A DNA stretch of 33,497 nt from an uncultured Johnsonella sp. (lineage in GTDB: Bacteria > Bacillota > Clostridia > Lachnospirales > Lachnospiraceae): NCBI GenBank assembly GCA_900766185.1, contig CAAFUL010000108.1, positions 1 to 33,497 on the forward strand. Direction: 5' to 3'. Below are positions 26,901 through 33,497 of this stretch, piece by piece (within the stretch, counting starts at the first letter, position 1; each line of letters begins with the position of its first letter). A model generated the notes under the pieces. That model was not told where the DNA came from, did not search any database, and saw only the letters and a list, made by a program, of their open reading frames with translations. The position numbers and the translations under genes were made by a program.

Positions 26901-27557
26901 CCTCTAAGAATGGCTAATGAACCTGAACTTAGAGATGCAATCAATGCCTTAAGAGCAATTATTGATGAGATGAACAGACTTATCAGCCAAAGAAAGAATC
27001 AATTAGGCGACCGTGTAGGCGGTGGCGGCGGTGGTTCAGGCTCCGGCGGAAGAGGTTTCGGTACAAGAAACAGTGCTTTCGTTGGTAATCCGCAGGTAAC
27101 CTTCACTCTTGGAGTTGATGGTGACTGGCAGATAAACCCTGTAACAGGCAGATGGTCATTCGTACTGCAAGGAGGCTTACCTCTTAACAACAAGTGGGCT
27201 AAGATACAGTATGTCAGTGATCAAAACCGCCTTGTAACCGACTGGTACAGATTTGATCATCAATCAAGCCTTATAACCGGCTGGTATAAGGATGAGAGAA
27301 CCGGTAAGTGGTACTATATGTCAGAAAAAGCCGGCAAGTCAAACGGAACTATGGTGACCGGATGGCTTAACCAAAACGGTAAGTGGTTCTATCTTGACCC
27401 TGTAGTGGGTGAGATGTATGTCGGCTGGCATATGATAGGCGAGAAATGGTACTACTTCAGTGTCGGCAATGACGGACGCCCTTATGGATCACTTTATGTA
27501 AGCGAAGTTACTCCTGATGGTTACCATGTAAACCATGACGGCGAGTGGTTACGCTAG
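20949..27557 (+). CDS. Giant adhesin-like surface protein with C-terminal cell-wall-binding repeats (2202 residues)
   Basis: Signal peptide about 1-37 (cleavage near AHA). The N-terminal beta-rich domain covers about 40-345. A parallel beta-helix-like region follows (about 350-640, with GKLTVGDVVIDGNN and IENNTSYNGSAVQV coils typical of right-handed helices). MucBP-like units lie near 677 and 947 (YYVDTNGNSMGNT; LTVLHQDAGGNTL) and an InlB-type repeat around 772-862 (FDPNNGGAI, GFDFGGWF). More such units run to about 1625. A helical stalk (about 1935-2018), a Gly-rich linker and cell-wall-binding repeats (about 2050-2202: GWYKDERTGKWYYMS, GWLNQNGKWFYLD) complete it. No LPXTG is present, so attachment is through the repeats. 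GAGGAG precedes the ATG. An adhesion role is inferred. Confidence 0.87.
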   Translation: MKLKKLGRAYKQLVAGVLSAAMALTGLPAFGGSTAHAAGLQNEHIQTRYTQGTPGTIPTYDSGESTAYVVGNESLDTNSGFGATVGSTFNISAIRNATERTNGTAGYNTEVKTGYGSCWWHTRYAFGAEGTVIPNISWNGSAPTGATAPTQANLKNFPAGVPNGHVTTLDGKVEVRRSVKVSDDEQYIFIEYTVHNLTGSHQDFWIGNETDTMMHLSDNCPIILTDRTGAGDADEGITMFASSGDNGEPGSPYQLTDFKLLTHAGDPSLGVGITKRPGTDNSHMRAWVGQWSVTPRNYGTQARHESFVFVQGVKTFANVGDSAAAFSAYLDLEANETKTARFAIRMRTAVYYVDPSYDGSAGASNGFISRPYTSVQAAITAMEGSGVQKGYIALQNNAVIDATVNIPSGMDVTLTSTEFERPTGLNVSGGTANNPIYNSTIPTPVPFTAASKKITRGSANTGALFNVAAGGKLTVGDVVIDGNNVLANEALITASSGEVRTRAKSVIQGGKINPVAGNENKASAISITGSAKLEMRNGTIENNTSYNGSAVQVLNSSGGDTMDIGNIVKISGNTNKDGKAANVRLGANNNIIVDYTKGLDNSSSIGVSVDQSPTTSTMGTLAVKYDTAHSTIVPYSGSSFSADKDGTSVAGGSTANTVTPSTSTAQTPGFVYVHAGIYALNIYYVDTNGNSMGNTALHPGSTIVDVNEPGTAAGKLIDKPLTAYAGWSYQSSVVNPAGALTVEDEHSATPGKVHGTMPNSNVNITITYQRDGLNYKFDPNNGGAIIDKYEPVNTGATSSTLGALPTVSRTGFDFGGWFPFTDNNGDGKYTAGEEVAGGTALTAYPLPHASATKLYYAKWNPGSGTYPFTMAHRNSNVSLPLTFGTSTDNYIVTTPVTKDPVNIPGYLYASASRTPTSQGSLNAANGHYTVAMPALGISLQYKYTVDNNRMFNLTVLHQDAGGNTLATVPVLQRKAEQSINLAKRNIPGYSYSNVVITQGATANPANYEVGFEAPLLTNLDSTNGVVQGYMPNQDVTIKFIYNSDSASVITRRFLDKDDITKSIYVDTQGQTPGASVNLPIPSGGELYGYLFDSSSSVNITPAGSLNANPATGELTGTMPLSGSVIADYRLSKDMSKWQHINFALTSNSVGTATITPTTSAKPVLLNDGTAAGNQSAQTFGSMRSEGVLPTVTPDPYHMVEGWYVDQAGTIPLADNMKLDMPATPGTKTIYVKLVEDPSKWVDIDFTTSDATLGTVNPVGSYVPGGSPQHLHFDEVWSNIVVPPTTPIANYELKSWTSPTGSIVNATDTVVAGTYKANFGKVNATWGLNPGAFTATGHIGFDGSGEIHVHGTQPGNKYVVTDPDGVIVAVLPGPPTGDELQFKDLVPGRTYNVIEGGPDTVATVGQPQSTIAGSNLSAPKPVTIPAIDTNKGVGADPNNEGKAQIVINPADPDADYALIDSNGNIVQYPGSDNGWVTPKGNNPATVIFDNLDIGETYTVVARKKGNPSETPLGNIHAGVQVVANPGDMVEAINYTIETRTNGIGANVEVRTVRGEAVNTTSYDRIHENDEFTIHADPTDSNGHPFLYWVIMNGRIPGVTGRITSNDYSGKLSKSNVVFRAVYDLPRLNAAGEKIAPVEETTRGGADGEFALDPNGIAQLEQDLSNPTDVSLININGADVRYRVVFNKRSANANEVNVVKTPSPLWANYPDAFTAAFALDIKEERYVNGRLVQNASPSNAYLKAVVQLDSQDVDMLDYEIWDLGSNADATWNAITPTTATQIAIVEPVAENAGLFSFDANINHTYVLVYAKTFKLYFTDNTPVKDHLYLDDVSRNFFKKIKVRKKDHVSASVYATDYNVVTAYADGANPGTLVSPFDGVDGVTYTYQNWSKKSIDNVDTDKDIETAWIFDPNADVTKTMPIYAYYKTNRKIVSTLRGELGGLIGDANDLALDPYLKTGEVERLMEAIKAAQNVLDRKRGRLENGVDPLRMANEPELRDAINALRAIIDEMNRLISQRKNQLGDRVGGGGGGSGSGGRGFGTRNSAFVGNPQVTFTLGVDGDWQINPVTGRWSFVLQGGLPLNNKWAKIQYVSDQNRLVTDWYRFDHQSSLITGWYKDERTGKWYYMSEKAGKSNGTMVTGWLNQNGKWFYLDPVVGEMYVGWHMIGEKWYYFSVGNDGRPYGSLYVSEVTPDGYHVNHDGEWLR

Positions 27558-27574
27558 AGTGAAAAGGAGAGCAA

Positions 27575-30500
27575 ATGAGAAAAACAAATATTAGAAAGAA
27601 GCTTGCAGTCATTCTTTCTGCTGCCATGGTTTTCACCATGGCAGCACCGGCTACGCCGGCACATGCTGCTGCAGGTGATATAAATTTCGATTTCACAGAG
27701 TTAAACCCTTCAGTAGGTACACAGTTTAACTTTAATATATCAAGGGGTACAGCACCGGCAGGGACAGGTGTGATACCGACTACAAATGGAGTAGCACCTA
27801 ATCCGGCACCAGGAGCAAATATGTTTCTTGTTAACGGTAGCGGTAATATCTACATGCCTTATTGGAACGGTGCTGCATTTTATGACAAAAATAATTCAAC
27901 AGAAGTGGCAAGTTTCGGCACTTTTAACGGTAATGCTTTCCCTCTTCTTAATGGATACAAGATCAGCGGTTGGTATAGAAATAAAGCCAGTGTTTACAAT
28001 AACAGTAAGATGAATTATATGGATGAGAGTACTTATCCTTATGGCGAATCAAGGTACATAGCTCAGCTTATAAGTGACGGAACACCATTCGGCTATAAGG
28101 AGACACATGCTCCTGCAGTAGCAGGTATGGTAGCTCCGGCTGAGATCAACGGTGCGGCTACAGCACCTGCTACAGTAACGGCAAGTTATCCGGCACTTAG
28201 AGTTGTTCAGGCAGCTGCAAAGAATATACCGGGATTTAAACTTGATGCTGCAAGCACTACCTCTAAGGTAGGAACTACTGATACAACCAACGGTGCACAC
28301 CTATTTACCGGAGATACCGGAACCAACTTTAAGGTTACAGGTGATCAGGTAAACGGAACTATGATCAACCAGCCGGTTGAGATCAACTTCAAGTATGCGG
28401 TTGACCCGGCACAGAAGTTCGGAATTAAGGTTATACATAATCTTAACGGTGCTCCTGTTACTGACAGAACTTTAAGAGAGTTTGCCGTAGGAACAGACCT
28501 TTCAACTGTTACTGACAAGATTATGCCCGATCATGCTCTTATAGAGGCTCAAACCGGAGAACCTTCATCAAGGTATCGTCTGGCTTCCACAAACCCGGTC
28601 GTAATAACCAATGCAAGCGGTGCAGCCTTTACTCCTAACAGCAGCTTGCTCGGACCTAATGATGCGCCTAATGTTGCCGATCAGATTCAGGCTAATGTAC
28701 TTCCGGCTTTACCTAATGGAGATACAGATCCTAATCCTGCTAACGGTTTACTTACAGGTAAGATGATCAACCAGGGTATGACGGTAACTTATAACTATGT
28801 GCCTAACCCTAATTACTATATGACATTATCTGTAAGATATGAGGATACCAACGGTCTTGACCTTACAGATCAGGTAGCGGCTAAGGTAACTGCTGCAGGT
28901 AATATGGCAGCAAATGTTAATGCTTCAACTGCTACACAGCCTGCACTTGTTACAAGTTCAAGTACAGGTTCAAGACTTGTATACAAGGTTGTTACACCTG
29001 CTCCTCCGGGAGGACAAAACTATACAGTATATGCACCTTTTATAGACGGATATAGTACTAATGCAGGTGAAGAACCTGCAGTATCAGCAGCTGACGGTAC
29101 ACAGTATGCAAATTCTAACTTTGCTGCTTTACCTGCTACAGGCTGGTCAACAACAAACCAGTTCTATACGGTTAATACAGGTGCGGCACCTAACGGTTCA
29201 GCGGAAATAGTTGTTAAGTATACACCTGATGCTGCAAACCTTGTTCAGACCAACTTTGCAACAGATCTCGGTGGAGACCTTGAAGTTAACGGTGCTCCTT
29301 TTGATCCGAGTTCAAATCCGGCACACGCTGTGACCTTTGTAAAGCAGAACAAGAACCCTGTTCTTAATACTTATGATGTAAGCTTAACCGCAGCACAGCT
29401 TCCTACACCGAAGGCTGATGACGGATATAAGTTTACAGGATGGCAGCTTGATAAGAATGACGGTTCAACACCGGCAGGCTTCCAGGATATAACACTGCCA
29501 ACTACCTTTACAGCTAGAGACATGGCTTCTTCTATAGTTAAGTTTAAGGCTAAGTTTGCTGTAGACCCGGATCAGTGGTCAACCATCAACTTTACAATCG
29601 GAGATACTGCTATACACGATGACGGTATAAGTACCTCTTTACAGCTCGTAAACAGAGCCGGCGGTAATCCAAGACCATTGACATGGAATATTCAGGATAT
29701 AGCTGACAATATTGCTAATGTTTCACTTGATCCTTCCGTTACAGGAAAGGTAATTAAGTGGTTTGACTCAAATAACCAGGAGATGACAGCTACATCAACT
29801 GTAGTCAACGGCGGTACATATACAGCATACGCTGTAAGCTCAACCTCAGGAATTCTGCATACACCTGATGTAAGAGGTGGGGTTGATCCTGTAAGCGGAG
29901 AGCCGTCAGTTAATATAGATACTTCTACAACTCCTGTAGACAGTGCGCTTGATTATGTAGTAACAGATGCAAACGGCAATGTAGTACTTAAGGTTGCCGG
30001 TTCATCACTCTTACCTGCAGGTAAGATAAAGGGACCGGGCATCAATCCGGGATACCCATATATAGTACATACAGTTCAGCCTAACACACCGGGTATAAAT
30101 GTAGGATCTCCATTACCTACAGATCCTTCAAACATATCACCGGGAAGTGCTACAACTATAGTACCTGCTACAGCTAATCCTCCGGCAGTAGGAGAAGATC
30201 CTAACTTCCCGGGAAGAAGAACCATAACTGTAACTCCTGTATCACCTGATACAGAGTATAAGTTGGTGGATGCTGCAGGCAATGAAGTATCACCTTATGT
30301 TTCACCTAGTTCAGGCAAGGTAGTATTTGAAGACCTTGATCCTAATGCAACATATATAGTAGTACCGAGAAGAACGGGAGATACTCTTACAGCGCCTCCT
30401 GACACTAACGGTACACCTGTTAATACAGGAGTTTTAACACCTGTAATACTTCCTCGTAATGTTAACTTACTGTTACCTGCGGGAGTATCCGCAAGTGTTA

Positions 30501-32227
30501 TAAAGATAGGCGGACTTACAAAGAATGCTTCAGATCTTAACGGTATATTACCGGGAACTTTAGTGGAAATTACAGTTCCTACATTAAACGGAACCAAGTT
30601 ATTTACAGGAAGCTTTATCGTAGCAGGTATACCTGCACCGGCTGCAGGAAACTCTATAACATTCCAGATGCCGAACAACGATGTAACCGTGCAGGCACTT
30701 TATACAGCTGCCGGAGTGGCTTGGGATTCAAGCACACCTCCTACAGGTACAACTACAAACCCTGTAGTTTACGAAGGTTCAGCAACCAGCGATAATATTG
30801 CTGTCGGAGTTCCTGATATAGATGTTCCGGGTACATATAGACTTCGTATAGTAAGAGATACCAATGTACCTTCAGATATCAAAGACTTTATACAGTCTCA
30901 GGAAGATGATATACCATACACAGGTTTATGGCAGGCAAGAGTTATTGTTGAAGTTTGGAATACAGTAAGCATGGCATGGGAGCCATATGCAGGAAGCGTA
31001 GATGCATTAAAGGCTACATTTACTACAGGAAGCTTAACTCAGGGAAGTCGTGAGTACAGACTCTATGAGTCAGTGGCATCAGCATCAAATGCTACAAGAA
31101 TGTCAGGGCAATACGAGACTGACTGGACTTTGCCTACTTACACAGGTTCATTCCAGACAGATGTAACCAACGGTGCAGTATATACCTTCGGATATATTGA
31201 GCATCCTTCTTACAATGTAAGAGTAAAGAGTACAAGGGAAGATAACTTCAGTGTATCAATATTCGTAAGAAGAGGACGCTCACTTTTCGACTATGCTGAC
31301 AGATATGCGGCAGAAGTTGATAGAGAGAAGAACTTACCGGATATAGACGCCAACGGTATTACATGGACTTATAGAGGCTTATCTTCTTCAAAGACGGAGT
31401 ATGAGCCATATGATGAGCGTAGTTTGGTAACAGGTCCGGGCATAGTATATATTTACTTTGACCATGACAAGAAAGCCAGAAATAACGCAGCTAACTACTT
31501 AACCAAGGGTATAGCGGAAGCAAGAGTAATCTACGGCACTATAACCAATCCTGTAACTCAGGCTGCGGTACAGGCTGCTATAGATGAGGCTAATGCGGTA
31601 CTTAATCAGACAAGCCCAAGAAAGGCTACTACAGCTGAACTTCAGGCAGCTTATGACAAGCTTAGAGAAAAACTTCTTGAACTCTTAGGCGGCAGCTCTC
31701 CAAACCGTGGAGGCGGCGGCGGTACAGGCGGCAGCTCAGGCGGCGGATCCATGACCGTAAACAGCGGCAAGAGCATAAGAGTCGGAACTGACGGAAGCTG
31801 GCAGTTAGTTGATGCCCAGAGACATATCTGGAACTTCAACTTAACTTCAGGCGGCAAGGTAGTAGGTTGGGCAAGACTTTCATACACCTTTGAAGGTTTG
31901 ACCAAGACCAAGTGGTATAACTTTAATTCTGACGGTGTTATGAACAGCGGATGGATAGTAGACGGCGGTAAGTGGTATCACCTCTCAACAGCTCATAACG
32001 GTTTCTTCGGTGAGATGCTCGAGGGATGGTTCTTCGATAATACAGACGGCAAGTGGTACTACCTTGACGGTAGCGGCGCTATGGTAGTCGGCTGGCAAAA
32101 TATCGGAGGCAAGTGGTATTACTTTACAGTAAACAAAGACAACAAGCATCCATACGGTTCATTATATGTAAACACAACTACACCTGACGGATATAAAGTT
32201 AATGCTGATGGTGTGTGGATACAGTAA
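27575..32227 (+). CDS. Large adhesin-like surface protein, paralogue of the preceding gene (1550 residues)
   Basis: Signal peptide 1-31 (AHA cleavage). MucBP-like and InlB-like units recur near 273, 410 and 555 (IKVIHNLNGAPVTDRT; LSVRYEDTNGLDLTDQV; YKFTGWQLD). A module near 878 (TEYKLVDAAGNEV ... LDPNATYIVVPRR) closely parallels DADYALIDSNGNIV ... LDIGETYTVVARK in the 2202-residue protein. It ends with a helical FIVAR-like stalk (about 1302-1372), a Gly/Ser linker and cell-wall-binding repeats (about 1397-1550). AAGGAGAG precedes the ATG, 17 bases after the previous stop, so the two genes are co-transcribed. The C-terminus PYGSLYVNTTTPDGYKVN matches PYGSLYVSEVTPDGYHVN of the neighbour: a duplicated gene. 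Function: probable wall-attached adhesin. Confidence 0.87.
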   Translation: MRKTNIRKKLAVILSAAMVFTMAAPATPAHAAAGDINFDFTELNPSVGTQFNFNISRGTAPAGTGVIPTTNGVAPNPAPGANMFLVNGSGNIYMPYWNGAAFYDKNNSTEVASFGTFNGNAFPLLNGYKISGWYRNKASVYNNSKMNYMDESTYPYGESRYIAQLISDGTPFGYKETHAPAVAGMVAPAEINGAATAPATVTASYPALRVVQAAAKNIPGFKLDAASTTSKVGTTDTTNGAHLFTGDTGTNFKVTGDQVNGTMINQPVEINFKYAVDPAQKFGIKVIHNLNGAPVTDRTLREFAVGTDLSTVTDKIMPDHALIEAQTGEPSSRYRLASTNPVVITNASGAAFTPNSSLLGPNDAPNVADQIQANVLPALPNGDTDPNPANGLLTGKMINQGMTVTYNYVPNPNYYMTLSVRYEDTNGLDLTDQVAAKVTAAGNMAANVNASTATQPALVTSSSTGSRLVYKVVTPAPPGGQNYTVYAPFIDGYSTNAGEEPAVSAADGTQYANSNFAALPATGWSTTNQFYTVNTGAAPNGSAEIVVKYTPDAANLVQTNFATDLGGDLEVNGAPFDPSSNPAHAVTFVKQNKNPVLNTYDVSLTAAQLPTPKADDGYKFTGWQLDKNDGSTPAGFQDITLPTTFTARDMASSIVKFKAKFAVDPDQWSTINFTIGDTAIHDDGISTSLQLVNRAGGNPRPLTWNIQDIADNIANVSLDPSVTGKVIKWFDSNNQEMTATSTVVNGGTYTAYAVSSTSGILHTPDVRGGVDPVSGEPSVNIDTSTTPVDSALDYVVTDANGNVVLKVAGSSLLPAGKIKGPGINPGYPYIVHTVQPNTPGINVGSPLPTDPSNISPGSATTIVPATANPPAVGEDPNFPGRRTITVTPVSPDTEYKLVDAAGNEVSPYVSPSSGKVVFEDLDPNATYIVVPRRTGDTLTAPPDTNGTPVNTGVLTPVILPRNVNLLLPAGVSASVIKIGGLTKNASDLNGILPGTLVEITVPTLNGTKLFTGSFIVAGIPAPAAGNSITFQMPNNDVTVQALYTAAGVAWDSSTPPTGTTTNPVVYEGSATSDNIAVGVPDIDVPGTYRLRIVRDTNVPSDIKDFIQSQEDDIPYTGLWQARVIVEVWNTVSMAWEPYAGSVDALKATFTTGSLTQGSREYRLYESVASASNATRMSGQYETDWTLPTYTGSFQTDVTNGAVYTFGYIEHPSYNVRVKSTREDNFSVSIFVRRGRSLFDYADRYAAEVDREKNLPDIDANGITWTYRGLSSSKTEYEPYDERSLVTGPGIVYIYFDHDKKARNNAANYLTKGIAEARVIYGTITNPVTQAAVQAAIDEANAVLNQTSPRKATTAELQAAYDKLREKLLELLGGSSPNRGGGGGTGGSSGGGSMTVNSGKSIRVGTDGSWQLVDAQRHIWNFNLTSGGKVVGWARLSYTFEGLTKTKWYNFNSDGVMNSGWIVDGGKWYHLSTAHNGFFGEMLEGWFFDNTDGKWYYLDGSGAMVVGWQNIGGKWYYFTVNKDNKHPYGSLYVNTTTPDGYKVNADGVWIQ

Positions 32228-32271
32228 TATAGAAATAAATATATAAAGGCTTAGATATTAAGCTTCTATAT

Positions 32272-32314
32272 AGCCCAAAGTCTTTGGCATAAAAGCCTCG
32301 GACTTTGGGCTTTT
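32272..32314 (+). terminator. Terminator of the surface-protein operon
   Basis: AGCCCAAAGTC (32272-32282) pairs perfectly with GACTTTGGGCT (32301-32311), followed by ttttc. The loop can pair further through GGCATAAAAGCC. Confidence 0.88.
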
Positions 32315-32338
32315 CTAATTCATACAAAATCTTTGCAA

Positions 32339-32393
32339 AGTGAAAAGTTTATTTCTGCTTTGCCCCCTTCACGGTGAAAATAAACTTTTCACT
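32339..32393. repeat. Perfect 16-bp inverted repeat
   Basis: AGTGAAAAGTTTATTT (32339-32354) is inverted as AAATAAACTTTTCACT (32378-32393) around a 23-base loop. One arm also occurs alone at 12759. The sequence acaaaatctttgcaaa flanks it on both sides (near 32323 and 32402), like a target duplication. Confidence 0.7.
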
Positions 32394-32458
32394 CCACTTA
32401 TACAAAATCTTTGCAAAAAATATAATTTAAGGCTTGAAATATAAGCCTATATATGTTA

Positions 32459-32554
32459 TTATTTAGTAGTAACAAGGGAAACCGAGTTACACACGTGCAT
32501 TATGCACTCCTATATCACTCTAACAGGGAATAAGTAGTCTTAGGGCTACTTTTT
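32459..32554 (+). other. Hairpin-rich spacer with terminator-like stem
   Basis: GTGCATTATGCAC near 32496-32508 is a small palindrome. AAGTAG (32532-32537) pairs with CTACTT (32546-32551), followed by T-rich ttttc. On the minus strand ATG at 32500 opens a 13-residue frame (stop 32459), with AGGAG seven bases before it. I cannot assign a function; a short regulatory RNA or leader peptide is possible. Confidence 0.3.
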
Positions 32555-32655
32555 CTCGTTTAAAGCAAAGTGCAAAACTTTCAAACCTTCCTAAGCTTTG
32601 AGCTTGAGATAAGTTGGTACAAAAACCTTCCCCACATATTTATAAGCCCTATTTA

Positions 32656-32801
32656 TTCTAAAAGATGATAAATCCTTTTATACCTAAAAAAGCCCGGTTA
32701 TATAGGACTCCAATCAACTACCTGTTTACTCTAAAAGATGATAAATACTTTTATACATAAAAAAGCCCGACTATATCGGACTCAGCCCTATTCCCTGTTT
32801 T
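32656..32801 (-). repeat. Two tandem 73-base repeats, each with a minus-strand terminator-like hairpin
   Basis: Copies at about 32656-32728 and 32730-32801 share ctaaaagatgataaat, cttttata and aaaaaagcccg. Read on the minus strand, each has an AGTCC...GGGCT stem followed by TTTTTT; copy two has two more pairs. No minus-strand gene lies to the right within the window, so the transcript they would end is unknown. A partial third copy follows near 32802-32830. Confidence 0.55.
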
Positions 32802-32836
32802 ATTTAAAATATAATAAGTCCTTTTATACTAATATC

Positions 32837-32865
32837 TTGACATATAGGCTATAATTATTTAATAT
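32837..32865 (+). promoter_or_regulatory. Promoter of perR with AT-rich palindromic tract
   Basis: TTGACA (32837-32842) and TAATAT (32860-32865) are 17 bases apart. The following tract (taatattaagaataattatta) resembles the AT-rich Fur/PerR box, consistent with autoregulation. Confidence 0.55.
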
Positions 32866-32910
32866 ATAATATTAAGAATAATTATTAAAATCAAATCTAA
32901 GAGGAACAAT

Positions 32911-33303
32911 ATGAGAGAATTAAAGTATAGTAAACAAAGAGAAGCTATAGTGGAATGTCTGAAAAACCGACATGATCACCCAAGTGCCGACTTGGTATTT
33001 CAGTCACTTAGGAAAGATAATCCTAAGATAAGTCTCGGTACGGTCTACAGAAACTTAAACCTCCTTACTGAAATGGGAGTAATATTAAAGATAAGCTGTG
33101 GAGACGGTATAGAAAGATATGATTACAATACACATGAGCATTACCACTTTGTGTGTAAGAGCTGTGGCAATGTAATAGACCTTGAGCCTAATGACTCATG
33201 GGTGGATAACAATTTGGTGGATGCCGATGTAGGTATTGCAGAATCACATTCACTTATATTTTACGGTGTCTGCTCACACTGTGCTGCGAAAAATACGCAT
33301 TAA
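32911..33303 (+). CDS. perR: Peroxide-responsive repressor PerR (Fur family)
   Basis: The 130-residue protein has the Fur-family winged helix (about 1-70, with SLGTVYRNLNLLTEMG) and dimer domain. The regulatory metal ligands of Bacillus PerR (His37, Asp85, His91, His93, Asp104) align by spacing with His23, Asp71, His77, His79 and Asp90. Asp rather than Glu at the last place is the mark of PerR over Fur. The structural zinc pairs are Cys82/Cys85 and Cys121/Cys124. It represses peroxide-defence genes; iron-catalysed His oxidation releases it. GAGG precedes the ATG. No peroxidase gene is adjacent in the window. Confidence 0.88.
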   Translation: MRELKYSKQREAIVECLKNRHDHPSADLVFQSLRKDNPKISLGTVYRNLNLLTEMGVILKISCGDGIERYDYNTHEHYHFVCKSCGNVIDLEPNDSWVDNNLVDADVGIAESHSLIFYGVCSHCAAKNTH

Positions 33304-33305
33304 GA

Positions 33306-33497
33306 GTAGTTGCTTAGCAACATAAACAATTAGGCAGCAATAGTTAACAGGAAACACTCCCTATTTCAATCATACTCGCAGTACTGTTAATAAAGTTTCG
33401 ACAAACTTATTACAGACTGCGGAACTCGTGTGCTCGCCTACTCCGTGGCGAGCTTCACTCGAACAGTCCTCGTCTGTAAAGTTTGTAACTCACTTTA
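33306..33497. repeat. Palindromic repeat element, copy 3 (inverted, cut by window end)
   Basis: It begins with gcaacataaacaat at 33317-33330, contains aaacactccctatttcaatc and cagactgcggaactcgtgtg, and reaches the apical hairpin GCTCGCC/GGCGAGC (33432-33438 / 33447-33453). Its left arm matches the reverse complement of the right arm of copy 2, so it is in the opposite orientation. It begins a few bases after the perR stop, as copy 2 does after the GNAT gene. Confidence 0.78.

Noticed and set aside
26999..27193. Proline-rich minus-strand ORF
   Set aside because: It is the complement of the glycine-rich linker of the giant surface protein.

Overview
The window reads as a low-GC Firmicutes chromosome, most likely Lachnospiraceae and perhaps an oral genus such as Lachnoanaerobaculum. 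Support comes from AT-rich spacers, Shine-Dalgarno starts, glycine-reductase-type selenoproteins, a DUF4869 module and very large cell-wall-binding-repeat proteins. The genus is an inference. All convincing genes lie on the + strand; I see no rRNA, tRNA or CRISPR array.

Left part (1-6.65 kb): half of a long palindromic repeat; a duplicated SnoaL/NTF2-fold protein with an Rrf2-type regulator; a headless ferredoxin fragment abutting the regulator's stop codon; an ADP-ribose module (zinc macrodomain hydrolase overlapping a class M sirtuin), followed by a TerF-like TerD-vWA protein; and a glycerate 2-kinase.

Middle (6.7-18.1 kb): an IS200/IS605-like end remnant without transposase, tandem repeats, then a reductive amino-acid locus. 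It holds grdX, a TetR regulator, a terminator, a separately promoted pair encoding component B of a glycine/sarcosine/betaine reductase (pyruvoyl proprotein plus a selenoprotein read through an in-frame UGA), and a YkvI-type transporter. Components A and C are absent, so the substrate is open and the partners must be elsewhere. A DUF4869/P-loop ATPase/GNAT cassette and a complete copy of the palindromic repeat follow, then an AgcS sodium:amino-acid symporter with an M20 (RocB-like) peptidase.

Right part (18.1-33.5 kb): a 1.2 kb spacer rich in stem-loops (possible small RNAs or attenuators), then three consecutive secreted proteins of 543, 2202 and 1550 residues. All have signal peptides and cell-wall-binding repeats; the two giants share adhesin-like repeats, a helical stalk, a Gly-rich linker and a C-terminal wall-binding module. 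A strong terminator, several inverted and tandem repeats, a perR gene and a third, inverted copy of the palindromic element close the window.

The best leads are: (1) the orphan component B with a non-standard transporter; (2) the palindromic repeat whose apical stem keeps pairing through three coordinated base-pair changes; (3) the macrodomain/SirTM/TerF neighbourhood; (4) the structured non-coding spacer before the surface-protein operon.
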